This document shows, piece by piece, positions 1-6,470 of a stretch of DNA of 64,000 nt (position 1 is the first letter of the stretch; each line of letters opens with the position of its first letter). The notes beneath the pieces are model-generated. The model was not told where the DNA came from, did not search any database, and saw nothing but the letters and a program-made list of their open reading frames with translations. Source of the DNA: Igneacidithiobacillus copahuensis (GTDB lineage: Bacteria > Pseudomonadota > Gammaproteobacteria > Acidithiobacillales > Acidithiobacillaceae); assembly GCF_018854015.1 (NCBI RefSeq), contig NZ_JAAXYO010000180.1:1-64000 (forward strand). The letters are read 5' to 3'. The position numbers were made by a program, and so were the translations under genes.

Positions 1-72
1 TTGCCCACCATCGCCCAGAATCACCGCCCACGATCATTCAGAATGACTGCCCACGATGGGCCAGAATACGCA
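1..72. repeat. Three tandem 23-bp repeats, IS21-like element end
   Basis: Three imperfect direct copies of a 23 bp unit start at 3, 26 and 49. All share the frame GCCCAC(G/C)AT, four variable bases, then CAGAAT, and the last ends ATACGCA. Terminal repeats of this kind, thought to bind the transposase IstA, are known at ends of IS21-family elements, and such elements end in CA, as this array does near 72. No transposase gene is inside the window, so the family assignment is inferred from the repeat pattern alone. Confidence 0.5.
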
Positions 73-114
73 TCCATTCCCCGGCGGCGCCATTTTGCGT
101 ACACTGGGCACTTC

Positions 115-204
115 GGAGGTGTGGCAGAGCGGTTGATTGCACCGGTCTTGAAAACCGGCAGGGGTTCACGCCCCTCGTGAGTTCGAATCTCACCGCCTCC
201 GCCA
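115..204 (+). tRNA. tRNA-Ser(UGA)
   Basis: The acceptor stem GGAGGTG (115-121) pairs with CGCCTCC (194-200) with one G-U pair. The discriminator G at 201 is followed by an encoded CCA. The anticodon loop CTTGAAA within ACCGGTCTTGAAAACCGG reads UGA, and the long variable arm is typical of serine tRNAs. A plausible -10 (TACACT, 100-105) lies 9 bases upstream, but the matching -35 is poor. The 3' end is the insertion site of the downstream integrative element. Confidence 0.95.
191..204. repeat. Left attachment-site repeat inside tRNA-Ser
   Basis: This 14 bp tRNA 3' end is identical to 5952-5965 and in the same orientation. It is the expected product of site-specific integration by a tyrosine recombinase at a tRNA acceptor end. 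Confidence 0.85.
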
Positions 205-216
205 AGTGATGAAGAT

Positions 217-248
217 AAGCCCCTGATATTTAGGGGCTTTATTTTTTA
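217..248 (+). terminator. Rho-independent terminator after tRNA-Ser
   Basis: An 8 bp stem AAGCCCCT (217-224) / AGGGGCTT (232-239) with a 7-base loop is followed by TATTTTTT. It lies 12 bases after the tRNA CCA end and should terminate the tRNA transcript. It sits inside the element boundary, so the element brought its own terminator. Confidence 0.85.
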
Positions 249-259
249 GTAATCTGGCC

Positions 260-285
260 GGTCTGTCTTTTGGTCTTACTCTTGG
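260..285 (+). repeat. Tandem GGTCTTACTTTT-type repeat, left end
   Basis: Two adjacent copies of a 12 bp unit close to GGTCTTACTTTT match 5810-5835 with three mismatches over 26 bp, in the same orientation. A repeated short direct repeat just inside both ends of a tyrosine-recombinase element is the usual form of arm-type integrase sites. That function is inferred. Confidence 0.6.
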
Positions 286-575
286 ATTTTGAAGCGGGGC
301 TTTTCGGCTGGTGCTGGTGCCGTGTTCAACACGATACGCGATCACCAGAACCGGCCAGCGTTACGCGGTAACGGATGCAAAAAGGGACGCCTAAGCGCCC
401 CAAAAAGCACAAATCGCGTTTAAGGCCCCTATCGTGCCCGTGGTGCGATTCTGTGCCGTCGGTGGCATGGTTGCCCCACCCGGTCGCTTTGCGCGCCTTG
501 TAGGGCAAATATGGGGCACAAAGTTCAACACGGAAGCGGCCCTTTTATAGTTGGTAAAAAATCGGCGCGCCTCTG

Positions 576-935
576 TTAAATCTCATTTCGCGCCAGTTCG
601 GCCTTGATTTCTTCAATGGTGACCACGTTGCACGGCGGCGGGTCGATGATGACCATTTCAATGCGCGTTGGTCCCGTGCTCTGTGTGACTTCGATACCCG
701 CCTCAATCTGCTTGGGTAACAGCCTCGCCAGCAACGCGGCGAATGTTTTGGGTTCCTCGCGGCCTAGCTGCACCAGCCAAGCAATCCCGCCAAGCTGTTG
801 ATACGCCTCCAGAATATCGTCCTTCAAGGTCATGGGGAAAAGGTTGCCGCGGCCCTTCGGCCTGCCCGGTCCGCCTGGATTGCCTGGCAGGAATTGACCA
901 CGGTGGCCGTTTCCTGCCGTTTGTTTATCGCTCAT
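576..935 (-). CDS. Small element protein, DUF5681-like
   Basis: A 119-residue protein. Its glycine/proline-rich start (residues 13-30, GQFLPGNPGGPGRPKGRGN) is the pattern seen in DUF5681-type proteins, which are often encoded in prophage-like elements, sometimes near terminase genes. The rest is probably helical (LKDDILEAYQQLGG, AALLARLLPKQ) and the function is unknown. A strong ribosome site (AAAGGAGG) lies 7 bases before the ATG. It is the last gene of the element's minus-strand set, 99 bases after the TubC-like gene. No terminase is nearby, so a packaging role cannot be claimed. Confidence 0.65.
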   Translation of the reverse strand: MSDKQTAGNGHRGQFLPGNPGGPGRPKGRGNLFPMTLKDDILEAYQQLGGIAWLVQLGREEPKTFAALLARLLPKQIEAGIEVTQSTGPTRIEMVIIDPPPCNVVTIEEIKAELARNEI

Positions 936-1034
936 GGCTGCCTCCTTTCGGGCAAGTTGGTCACTGGTAGCACCTCGGTGGATTGCGTGCGCTGTAGGGC
1001 CTTACAAGGGGCTTGCACGAGCCTTGCAAGGGCT

Positions 1035-1445
1035 TCATTGCTCGGGTTCCTCCTTATGACCGGAAAAACTCGGGCACGTCCGCAATGCGTGCGGGTAGGG
1101 TGCCCGGTAACCCGTCCCACCAGAAGGCGGCAGTCCGGTCTTGGTCATGCTGCAAAGTCCGACACCTTGCGACGGGTTGACGCGGTCATGCTGGAAGTGT
1201 CGGCACGTCCCACAAGACACGCGAGAAGGCCCCATATTTGCCCGTGGTGCGACTTTCTCTGGGCGGGTGGTGCTAGGGTGGCACTCGGCGGCTTGCGCGG
1301 TCAGGAAGGCCACCAGTACCGCCTTGTTGTCCCTGAGGACTTGGAGCATTGAGGCTGGCACCTGCCGGGCGCGCAGCTTCCCTTCCGCCAAAATGATGCT
1401 TCCCCCTGCCGCTTGGATTTGAGCAACAATCTCCGAGGGGGTCAT
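1035..1445 (-). CDS. TubC-N-like helical protein with Cys-rich tail
   Basis: A 136-residue protein. Residues 1-50 (IVAQIQAAGGSIILAEGKLR, then a helix ending NKAVLVAFL) follow the pattern of the TubC N-terminal docking fold: helix, 'G-x-x-I-x-L-x-x-G-x-L-R' hairpin, helices with a conserved K. Residues 75-125 hold spaced cysteines (CGTCRHF, GLCSM, TCPSF) that could bind a metal. The ATG overlaps the primase stop as ATGA, so the two are translationally coupled. The pairing suggests a role in the element's replication. Its substrate or partner is unknown, and docking to a megasynthase seems unlikely here. Confidence 0.65.
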   Translation of the reverse strand: MTPSEIVAQIQAAGGSIILAEGKLRARQVPASMLQVLRDNKAVLVAFLTAQAAECHPSTTRPEKVAPRANMGPSRVSCGTCRHFQHDRVNPSQGVGLCSMTKTGLPPSGGTGYRAPYPHALRTCPSFSGHKEEPEQ

Positions 1446-3526
1446 ATCTCGACATCCTCAATGATTTCATCGTTCGCCAAAAAAGGATTTTTCCCTTCCT
1501 CGCCTTCGCTCGTCGCCCCCTCCTCACTCTCCTCACGCCTAAAGGCATGTGAGGAAGATGAGGAGTAAAAGGGGGGTTCCTCGTTTTCCTCAAATGAGGA
1601 AGATGAGGAATGTGAGGAGTTCCCAAGACTGACAAAAACCCCGTCTATGGCGATAAGCTGCTTATCCTCAAGTGCCGACGCCCATCGTGAGAAGTTCCGA
1701 ACGTCCAGCCCCTCATCCTTGGCGGCCTTCCGCCAGTCGGACAGTTGAACCTTGGCGGCTGTGGCGTCCCTTCCGATCTGTAGCAAGTTGCGCTCATGCT
1801 CCGCTACAATGCGTTTAAGAATGGATAACGCCAGCCTTTGCTTGTCGCCTAGTCCCCTCTCCGGCTTGGCGGGTGCGCTAGGAAGATCGCAATGGGCGAG
1901 TATTGCGCTCTCGGTCGGGTTGCCGTCCTCGTCGTTCCAAGCTGGTGGTAGTTGCACGCGGCGGAAAGCGAATGGCATAGGGTGGGCGGTGTCGCTGCCG
2001 CGCTGCTTACTGTTTATCAAAACGATAACGCCACCATCCCGCGCTTCCAACGTCGCCATTGTGTCGATTGCACCCTTTAGTGCCGAGTGCCCACGCGGTT
2101 CCCCCGGCGTCGCCTTGCTCGGGTGATGGATTACTAGACAGGTGCAGCCGTAGCGCTGCCGCAAGGTGTCCAGTGCCGCCACAAAGCCATTCATAGTCTC
2201 GGCGCTGTTTTCGTCACCAGATAGCCCGCGCTGCAAGGTGTCCACGATCACGAGTCCCGGCGCTTCTGGCATGGCGTCAATCTCGCCCTGCATGATCGCC
2301 AGTGCGTCCGGGTCATTCAGCGTTACGGCTCCGCTGCTCAGGTGTAGGGGCGCATCGCTCAGGTCGTCATAAACAATGCTCCACGCGCAGGCCCGGCGCA
2401 CCATTGCAGCCCTGCCTTCACCCGCCAGAAACAGGACGGGCGCTTGCTTGGTGGGTATCCCGTGCCAGTCCCGACCGAGTGCCACGCAACAAGCAATGTC
2501 CAGCGCTGCAAAGGATTTGCCACGTCCCGGCTCTGCTATCAGCGCGGCGGTGGTGTCCTTTTCCAACCAACCATTGACTAGCCAGTCCACGGGCTGGGGA
2601 TGCGCAAGAAGCTCGCCTATGGGAGTGAATATCTTTTTTGGCGGGGCGATTGCCGCTTTTAGCGCGGCACTGGTGGCCTCGATTCCGTGCGCTCTGCGGT
2701 AGTCATTCCAGTCTCCCCCATCGGGCGGGAAAACCGCTTGCGCGCCGATTTCTTGGGCGGCAAGCTCGGCCTTGGTCCGTCCGGGGTTCCCAGCGGTTCG
2801 CGTGTCGTCGTCACCAGCGATTACGATATTCCGTGCCGGGTGCTTGGCTCGCAAATCCTTGGCAACCGCTGCCAGATTTGTAGCCGAGAAACAGGCGGCC
2901 ACGCTTGCATCCGGCATCGCGGAAGCGATCGACTTCCCGGTCGCGATGCCCTCGACCAGCACCAACGGCCCATCCTCGCGGGTCTGAATCGCGAAGCGAC
3001 CACCGGCCATCTTTCCACCGGACAAAAACATCTTGCCGCCGTCGGGTCCGATGTATTGGAGGGTTTGCAAGGCGCCATCGGGGCCGTGTACGGGGGCCAT
3101 CAGGCGGCCGTCAGAGGCTACGCGAAGGCCATCGGGGTCTATCTTTTTGGCGACAAGATAGGGATGGTCGTCAGGTGCTGGTGCTGCCGTTTCCCATGCT
3201 TTTTGAGCACGTTCAGCAGCAGCAGCATATTCCGCCCGGCGCTCGGCCTCAACATCTTGCTTGGCTTTGGCGACCATCGCACGGAAGGCGGCGCGTTCGG
3301 CCTCGGTCATAGGGGCGCCGCGCTCGGCTTGCCAAGACTCGGTCCAGCCACCGCGCCATGAGCCGAAAACAGCGCCTTTCTGGTCAGGGAACAGCAAACA
3401 CCATCCGGCCTTGTCGCCGGTCTTGCCACCATCGGGGAACCTTTCCCGTTTGCCCGGTTCAAGGTGTCGGGGAGGCTGCAAACCTCGCGCCTCCATCGCG
3501 TCGAATAGTTCGGCAAGGTCGTTCAT
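1442..3526 (-). CDS. Toprim/RepA-like primase-helicase of the element
   Basis: The 694-residue start at 3526 is chosen because AAGGAGG lies just upstream. A longer frame begins at 3613 but has no such site. The N-terminal third resembles phage primase modules, with a Toprim-like segment (GPLVLVEGIATGKS, about residue 185; IVIAGDDDTR, about 235). The middle third is a RecA/RepA-type ATPase: Walker A AEPGRGKS (about 325), Walker B LVIVDTLQRG (about 425) and a downstream CLVIHHPSK strand. The C-terminal tail is low-complexity and rich in Ser and Glu. It probably primes and unwinds DNA when the element replicates. It is preceded by the 57-residue gene and overlaps the next gene by ATGA. Confidence 0.85.
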   Translation of the reverse strand: MNDLAELFDAMEARGLQPPRHLEPGKRERFPDGGKTGDKAGWCLLFPDQKGAVFGSWRGGWTESWQAERGAPMTEAERAAFRAMVAKAKQDVEAERRAEYAAAAERAQKAWETAAPAPDDHPYLVAKKIDPDGLRVASDGRLMAPVHGPDGALQTLQYIGPDGGKMFLSGGKMAGGRFAIQTREDGPLVLVEGIATGKSIASAMPDASVAACFSATNLAAVAKDLRAKHPARNIVIAGDDDTRTAGNPGRTKAELAAQEIGAQAVFPPDGGDWNDYRRAHGIEATSAALKAAIAPPKKIFTPIGELLAHPQPVDWLVNGWLEKDTTAALIAEPGRGKSFAALDIACCVALGRDWHGIPTKQAPVLFLAGEGRAAMVRRACAWSIVYDDLSDAPLHLSSGAVTLNDPDALAIMQGEIDAMPEAPGLVIVDTLQRGLSGDENSAETMNGFVAALDTLRQRYGCTCLVIHHPSKATPGEPRGHSALKGAIDTMATLEARDGGVIVLINSKQRGSDTAHPMPFAFRRVQLPPAWNDEDGNPTESAILAHCDLPSAPAKPERGLGDKQRLALSILKRIVAEHERNLLQIGRDATAAKVQLSDWRKAAKDEGLDVRNFSRWASALEDKQLIAIDGVFVSLGNSSHSSSSSFEENEEPPFYSSSSSHAFRREESEEGATSEGEEGKNPFLANDEIIEDVEI

Positions 3527-3548
3527 GGCCGACCTCCTTGCGTCGCAG

Positions 3549-3722
3549 TCATAGCACACCACCGACCAAGACAGACGCGATAAAAAACGATGTTGTGAAG
3601 GACGCGAAGGCAACCGCGATCATGTTCGCTATAAGGCTGCTAGTGGCGCGGCGGCCTTTCGTGGTGGTAAAATACATGCCGGTGATGGCGTTCAATTCTT
3701 CGGGGTTGGGCGCTTTTTTCAT
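3549..3722 (-). CDS. 57-residue single-pass membrane protein, coupled to alpA
   Basis: This short gene is easily missed. The start ATG overlaps the alpA stop codon as ATGA, and the gene ends 22 bases before the primase ATG. Translation begins MKKAPNPEELNAITGM and has a basic stretch (TTKGRR, about 20-25), then a hydrophobic C-terminal half (about 30-57: LIANMIAVAFASF, FFIASVLVGGVL) that should span the membrane once, with the N terminus inside. The overlap and tight spacing argue that it is really translated. The function is unknown. A membrane anchor or small toxin-like protein is possible, but nothing specific supports either. Confidence 0.55.
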   Translation of the reverse strand: MKKAPNPEELNAITGMYFTTTKGRRATSSLIANMIAVAFASFTTSFFIASVLVGGVL

Positions 3723-3916
3723 TTGGACGTCTCCCCCAGTTTTTCACGAAGCCAATCCTGAACCTCGCTTTCAAGCCAAATGGTTCTGCTGCCTAGTAGC
3801 CTGCGCGGCTTGGGAAACCGGCCTTCCTTGCAAAGCTGATAAATCGTTGACCTGCTAAGGGTTGTTGCCGCGATGACGCCTTGCAGAGTCAGGGGGGTTA
3901 TCTTGTTTGTTTCCAT
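3719..3916 (-). CDS. AlpA-family helix-turn-helix regulator
   Basis: A 65-residue protein when started at METNKITPL, where GGAGGT lies 8 bases upstream. An earlier in-frame ATG would add 12 residues without a ribosome site. The core TLSRSTIYQLCKEGRFPKPR followed by IWLESEVQDWL is the winged-helix/excisionase-like signature of AlpA regulators. AlpA proteins activate integrase or replication genes in P4-like elements. It is first in the alpA, 57-residue gene, primase, TubC-like chain, so it probably controls that operon or the neighbouring integrase. Confidence 0.85.
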   Translation of the reverse strand: METNKITPLTLQGVIAATTLSRSTIYQLCKEGRFPKPRRLLGSRTIWLESEVQDWLREKLGETSK

Positions 3917-4008
3917 AAAAAATGACCTCCAGCAATTGAAACTGGAAGCCATTAAATATCTACGGATTGTTGTCGTATTGGATAGTCGCCATGCAAATCT
4001 ATAAGCAA

Positions 4009-4590
4009 CTACCCTGAACCTAGCTTGAAGGTTTTGATTATGTCCGAATCCTCAAGGTTATCGTCAGGTGCAGTCATCCCTGTTTTTGCAACGCTGTCAG
4101 CCAAAATTTCAAACAATTCCCGCAGCACGTGGGCGGACGGTCGCGCTATTTCATATTTTTTGAACTCGCGCCCTAGCAGCAAATAAAACTGCCGGTCCCT
4201 GCGCTCAAGCATGGTTTCAGGGTTGCGCTCTAATAGATCGCTGGCAAGCAAGCTCAATGCCTGCTCGACACCGCCCAAAATTGGGCCGGTCCCTAACTCG
4301 GTGCCCGGCTTCAAATGTTCACCTATCGCAGCAGAAAACGAATGAATTAAATTGTGTTCCAGAATATCCCGATATTCCTGCACGACTGCCAGCGCAGCGC
4401 GCAATGCCCGCGCCTGTTCCGCACGTCGCTTCAGTTCCGCTTGCCCACCACGGTGCATCCACTGGATACAAGCGCCAATGAAAGCCACGTGCGCAGCGTT
4501 CGGGTCTGTGCATCCCTCCAGCGCGGCGAATCTGCGCGGGTCCGACTTCACGCGATCCATGATCTTGTATTGTGCTTGCAGCGGTATCAT
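4009..4590 (-). CDS. Uncharacterised helical protein coupled to the integrase
   Basis: A 193-residue, mostly helical, soluble protein. I recognise no motif; segments such as AELKRRAEQARALRAALAVV and ERRDRQFYLLLGREFKKYE look amphipathic. Its ATG overlaps the integrase stop by 4 bases, so the two are likely co-translated. The position directly after int suggests an accessory role in the element, but there is no direct evidence. Confidence 0.6.
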   Translation of the reverse strand: MIPLQAQYKIMDRVKSDPRRFAALEGCTDPNAAHVAFIGACIQWMHRGGQAELKRRAEQARALRAALAVVQEYRDILEHNLIHSFSAAIGEHLKPGTELGTGPILGGVEQALSLLASDLLERNPETMLERRDRQFYLLLGREFKKYEIARPSAHVLRELFEILADSVAKTGMTAPDDNLEDSDIIKTFKLGSG

Positions 4591-5798
4591 GAACCGCTCC
4601 GCAGCGCCACGATCACGCTTTTCTTTTCATCCAAATAGCGCGCCCACGCGTCCATTACCTCGCGGCGCCTCTCCAGCAGGTCCGTCCGACGATAGGCGGC
4701 CTCAACACTGCCGATCGCGTGAGCGAGACACGCCTCCACGGTCTCGCGCGGAAAGTGTGTCTGCTCGGCTGCCCAATCCCTAAAGCTGCTGCGCAGCCCG
4801 TGAATCGTTCCCGCTTCGCTGTAGCGCCTCAACGCTTTGGTGACGGCCACGTCGCTTATCGGGTTCTTGGTGGTCCGGCTTGGCGGGAATATCAGGCCAG
4901 TGCTGCCAAGTACCGCCAAACCCCTAAGGATGTCCATAGCCTCGGCGGCCAGGGGGACAGTGTGGGGCTTGCCGGTCTTGGTGCGGCTGGCCGGAATGGT
5001 CCACACCCTCCCGACCAAATCGACCTCGGACCATTGCGCGCCCCTCGCCTCGCCGCTACGACAAGCGCACAAGGCAATGAATCTGGCGCAAGCGGCTGTT
5101 ACGGTGTCCTCCCCCCTCAGTCCGGCCATGACGCGGGGCAGGTCGCTGTGCGGGATGGCTTCGAAGTGCTCCCGCTTGGCGACCTTTCGCGGTTTTGGTA
5201 GCAGGTGCTCAAGATTTCCTCGCCAGCTTGCCGGGTTAACGCGGTCGCGGTCCCGTAGACCGAGGACGGCGGCACGGTCTAAAACCGCCTCGATGCGCTG
5301 GCGTAGCCGGGTAGCTGTTTCGGTTTTCTCAATCCAAAGCGGCTTGAGCACCCGCAAAACATCCTCGACGGTGATCTGTGCAACCGGCTTGCTGCCGATG
5401 ATCGGAAAGACATACTGCAACAGCGTGTTTTCCCACTGCTGCCTGTGCTTAAAATTGCGCCATTCAGGGGCTTTTGCCTCGATCGTATCGCGTGCAACCT
5501 GCTCGAAAGTGAGAGAGGGCTTTTCCGGCTTGGGATTCAGAACGGCATCAGGGTCAAGCCCGTCTGCAATGGCCTGCCGTGCGTGTGCTGCCTTGTCGCG
5601 TGCATCCTTGGCGCTGGTCGTGCTGGCGCTGCCTAGTCCGTACTCTCGGACGGTGCCGCCTACCTTGGCGCGGAATACCCAAGATTTGCTACCGCTTGCA
5701 CGCACGCGAAGATACAAGCCGCCGCCGTCGCTGTGCGTTCCTGTCTTGGCGTGCTCGATCTGTTTTGCTGTCAGCTTGGCCGTTGCGTGTTTTCCCAT
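4587..5798 (-). CDS. int: P4-type tyrosine recombinase (integrase)
   Basis: A 403-residue protein. The N-terminal DUF4102 arm-binding domain (KLTAKQIEHAKTG, DGGGLYLRVRASGSKSWVFR) is followed by a core-binding region and the catalytic domain. Catalytic residues are visible: Arg in ACRSGEARGAQWSEV, His-x-x-Arg in HGLRSSFRDWAAE, a later His in CLAHAIGSVEAAYRRTDL and the nucleophilic Tyr in AAYRRTDL. Length and order are normal for P4/CP4-57-like integrases that target tRNA genes. GGAGGG lies upstream of the ATG. The gene sits next to the right attachment repeat and reads inward; tandem arm-type repeats lie in its 5' leader. Confidence 0.95.
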   Translation of the reverse strand: MGKHATAKLTAKQIEHAKTGTHSDGGGLYLRVRASGSKSWVFRAKVGGTVREYGLGSASTTSAKDARDKAAHARQAIADGLDPDAVLNPKPEKPSLTFEQVARDTIEAKAPEWRNFKHRQQWENTLLQYVFPIIGSKPVAQITVEDVLRVLKPLWIEKTETATRLRQRIEAVLDRAAVLGLRDRDRVNPASWRGNLEHLLPKPRKVAKREHFEAIPHSDLPRVMAGLRGEDTVTAACARFIALCACRSGEARGAQWSEVDLVGRVWTIPASRTKTGKPHTVPLAAEAMDILRGLAVLGSTGLIFPPSRTTKNPISDVAVTKALRRYSEAGTIHGLRSSFRDWAAEQTHFPRETVEACLAHAIGSVEAAYRRTDLLERRREVMDAWARYLDEKKSVIVALRSGS

Positions 5799-5809
5799 GC
5801 CTTCCCTCC

Positions 5810-5835
5810 GGTCTTACTTTTGGTCTTACTTTTGG
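5810..5835 (+). repeat. Tandem GGTCTTACTTTT repeat, right end
   Basis: Two perfect adjacent copies of GGTCTTACTTTT, plus GG, lie just upstream of the integrase start and inside the right attachment repeat. A diverged copy of the whole 26 bp lies at the left end (260-285). Likely arm-type integrase sites. They overlap the int leader, so the integrase might also limit its own expression. Confidence 0.6.
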
Positions 5836-5951
5836 CGCTGGATAGTATCGCACCACTTCGGACAGTATAGAACGTGAGTTCATGAAAAAACAAGGTGTTG
5901 CATGGGTCATGCTGGACGGTATCGGACTCTATAAAACCACACAAAGGCGGC

Positions 5952-5965
5952 CACCGCCTCCGCCA
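5952..5965. repeat. Right attachment-site repeat
   Basis: A perfect 14 bp copy of the tRNA-Ser 3' end (191-204), in the same orientation. It lies 5 bases from the stop codon of the chromosomal GNAT gene, so it marks where the element ends and the old chromosome resumes. Confidence 0.85.
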
Positions 5966-5969
5966 CTAC

Positions 5970-6470
5970 TCAATATCCCAGTTTTCGGCCGAGGATCAGC
6001 AGATCTCTTGTCTCGCCGTCGAGCCGAGCGACTTCCGGCAGGCTCCCCCATTCGGCAAACGCAAACTTCTTGAATAGCCGCACACTCGCCTGATTTTCCG
6101 CGAAGATGAATCCGAGCAATGTGGAAATGCCCAGTGCCGGGGCAGCATGGATCGCGTGTTCCATCAGGATGCTGGCCTGCCCTTTTCCTCGCTCCTCCTC
6201 CCGAACATAGATGGCAACCTCCACAGTAGCAGCATAGGCCGGGCGTCCGTAAAAATCGGATAGGCTTAGCCAGGCAGCGATTCCGGTATCACTCTGCAGT
6301 ACCCAAATCGGACGTCGATTGGGGTCATGGGCCTGAAACCAAGGGATTCGACTCGCAACCGTTACCGGGTCGGTATCGGCCGTAACAATGCGAGAGGCAA
6401 TAGTGGAGTTATAGATGGTAACGATCTCCGGCAAGTCCTCCAGAGTCGCCAAGCGTAGCCGACTTTCCAT
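5970..6470 (-). CDS. GNAT N-acetyltransferase, phosphinothricin-type
   Basis: A 166-residue single-domain GNAT protein. The acetyl-CoA loop is seen in VREEERGKGQASILMEHAI (R/Q-x-x-G-x-G/A pattern), with the ATLEDLPEIVTIYNSTIAS start typical of the phosphinothricin/methionine-sulfoximine acetyltransferase group and a C-terminal SVRLFKKFAF strand-helix. Its natural substrate is unknown, and resistance is not implied. The ATG overlaps the stop of the NFACT gene by one base (TAATG). It is the last gene of a four-gene operon, and the integrative element now abuts its 3' end. Confidence 0.8.
   Translation of the reverse strand: MESRLRLATLEDLPEIVTIYNSTIASRIVTADTDPVTVASRIPWFQAHDPNRRPIWVLQSDTGIAAWLSLSDFYGRPAYAATVEVAIYVREEERGKGQASILMEHAIHAAPALGISTLLGFIFAENQASVRLFKKFAFAEWGSLPEVARLDGETRDLLILGRKLGY

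Larger units (their letters stand above)
205..575. other. Gene-poor left end of the integrative element
   Basis: This stretch holds the tRNA terminator (217-248), the integrase arm-type repeat (260-285) and no gene I can support. A 60-codon minus-strand reading frame at 326-508 has no recognisable motif or good ribosome site. Part of it (about 419-470) resembles the DNA of the gene at 1035-1445 (shared GCCCGTGGTGCGA and flanks), which suggests an old duplicated fragment. Confidence 0.5.
191..5965. mobile_element. Integrative element inserted in tRNA-Ser 3' end
   Basis: The 14 bp CACCGCCTCCGCCA at the 3' end of tRNA-Ser (191-204) recurs in direct orientation at 5952-5965. Between the copies lie a P4-type integrase, an AlpA-like regulator, a primase-helicase and small accessory genes, all on the minus strand. 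This is the layout of small tRNA-targeted satellite or integrative elements. The tRNA stays intact. I see no relaxase, conjugation, capsid or terminase large-subunit gene, so it is either a satellite-type element or one mobilised by something else. Confidence 0.85.

Noticed and set aside
1..72. CRISPR array
   Set aside because: Three 23 bp units are directly adjacent with no spacers, and they are imperfect.
326..508. 60-codon minus-strand frame at the element's left end
   Set aside because: No recognisable motif or ribosome site, and a short overlapping frame reads equally well. Similarity to DNA inside 1035-1445 suggests a duplicated remnant instead.
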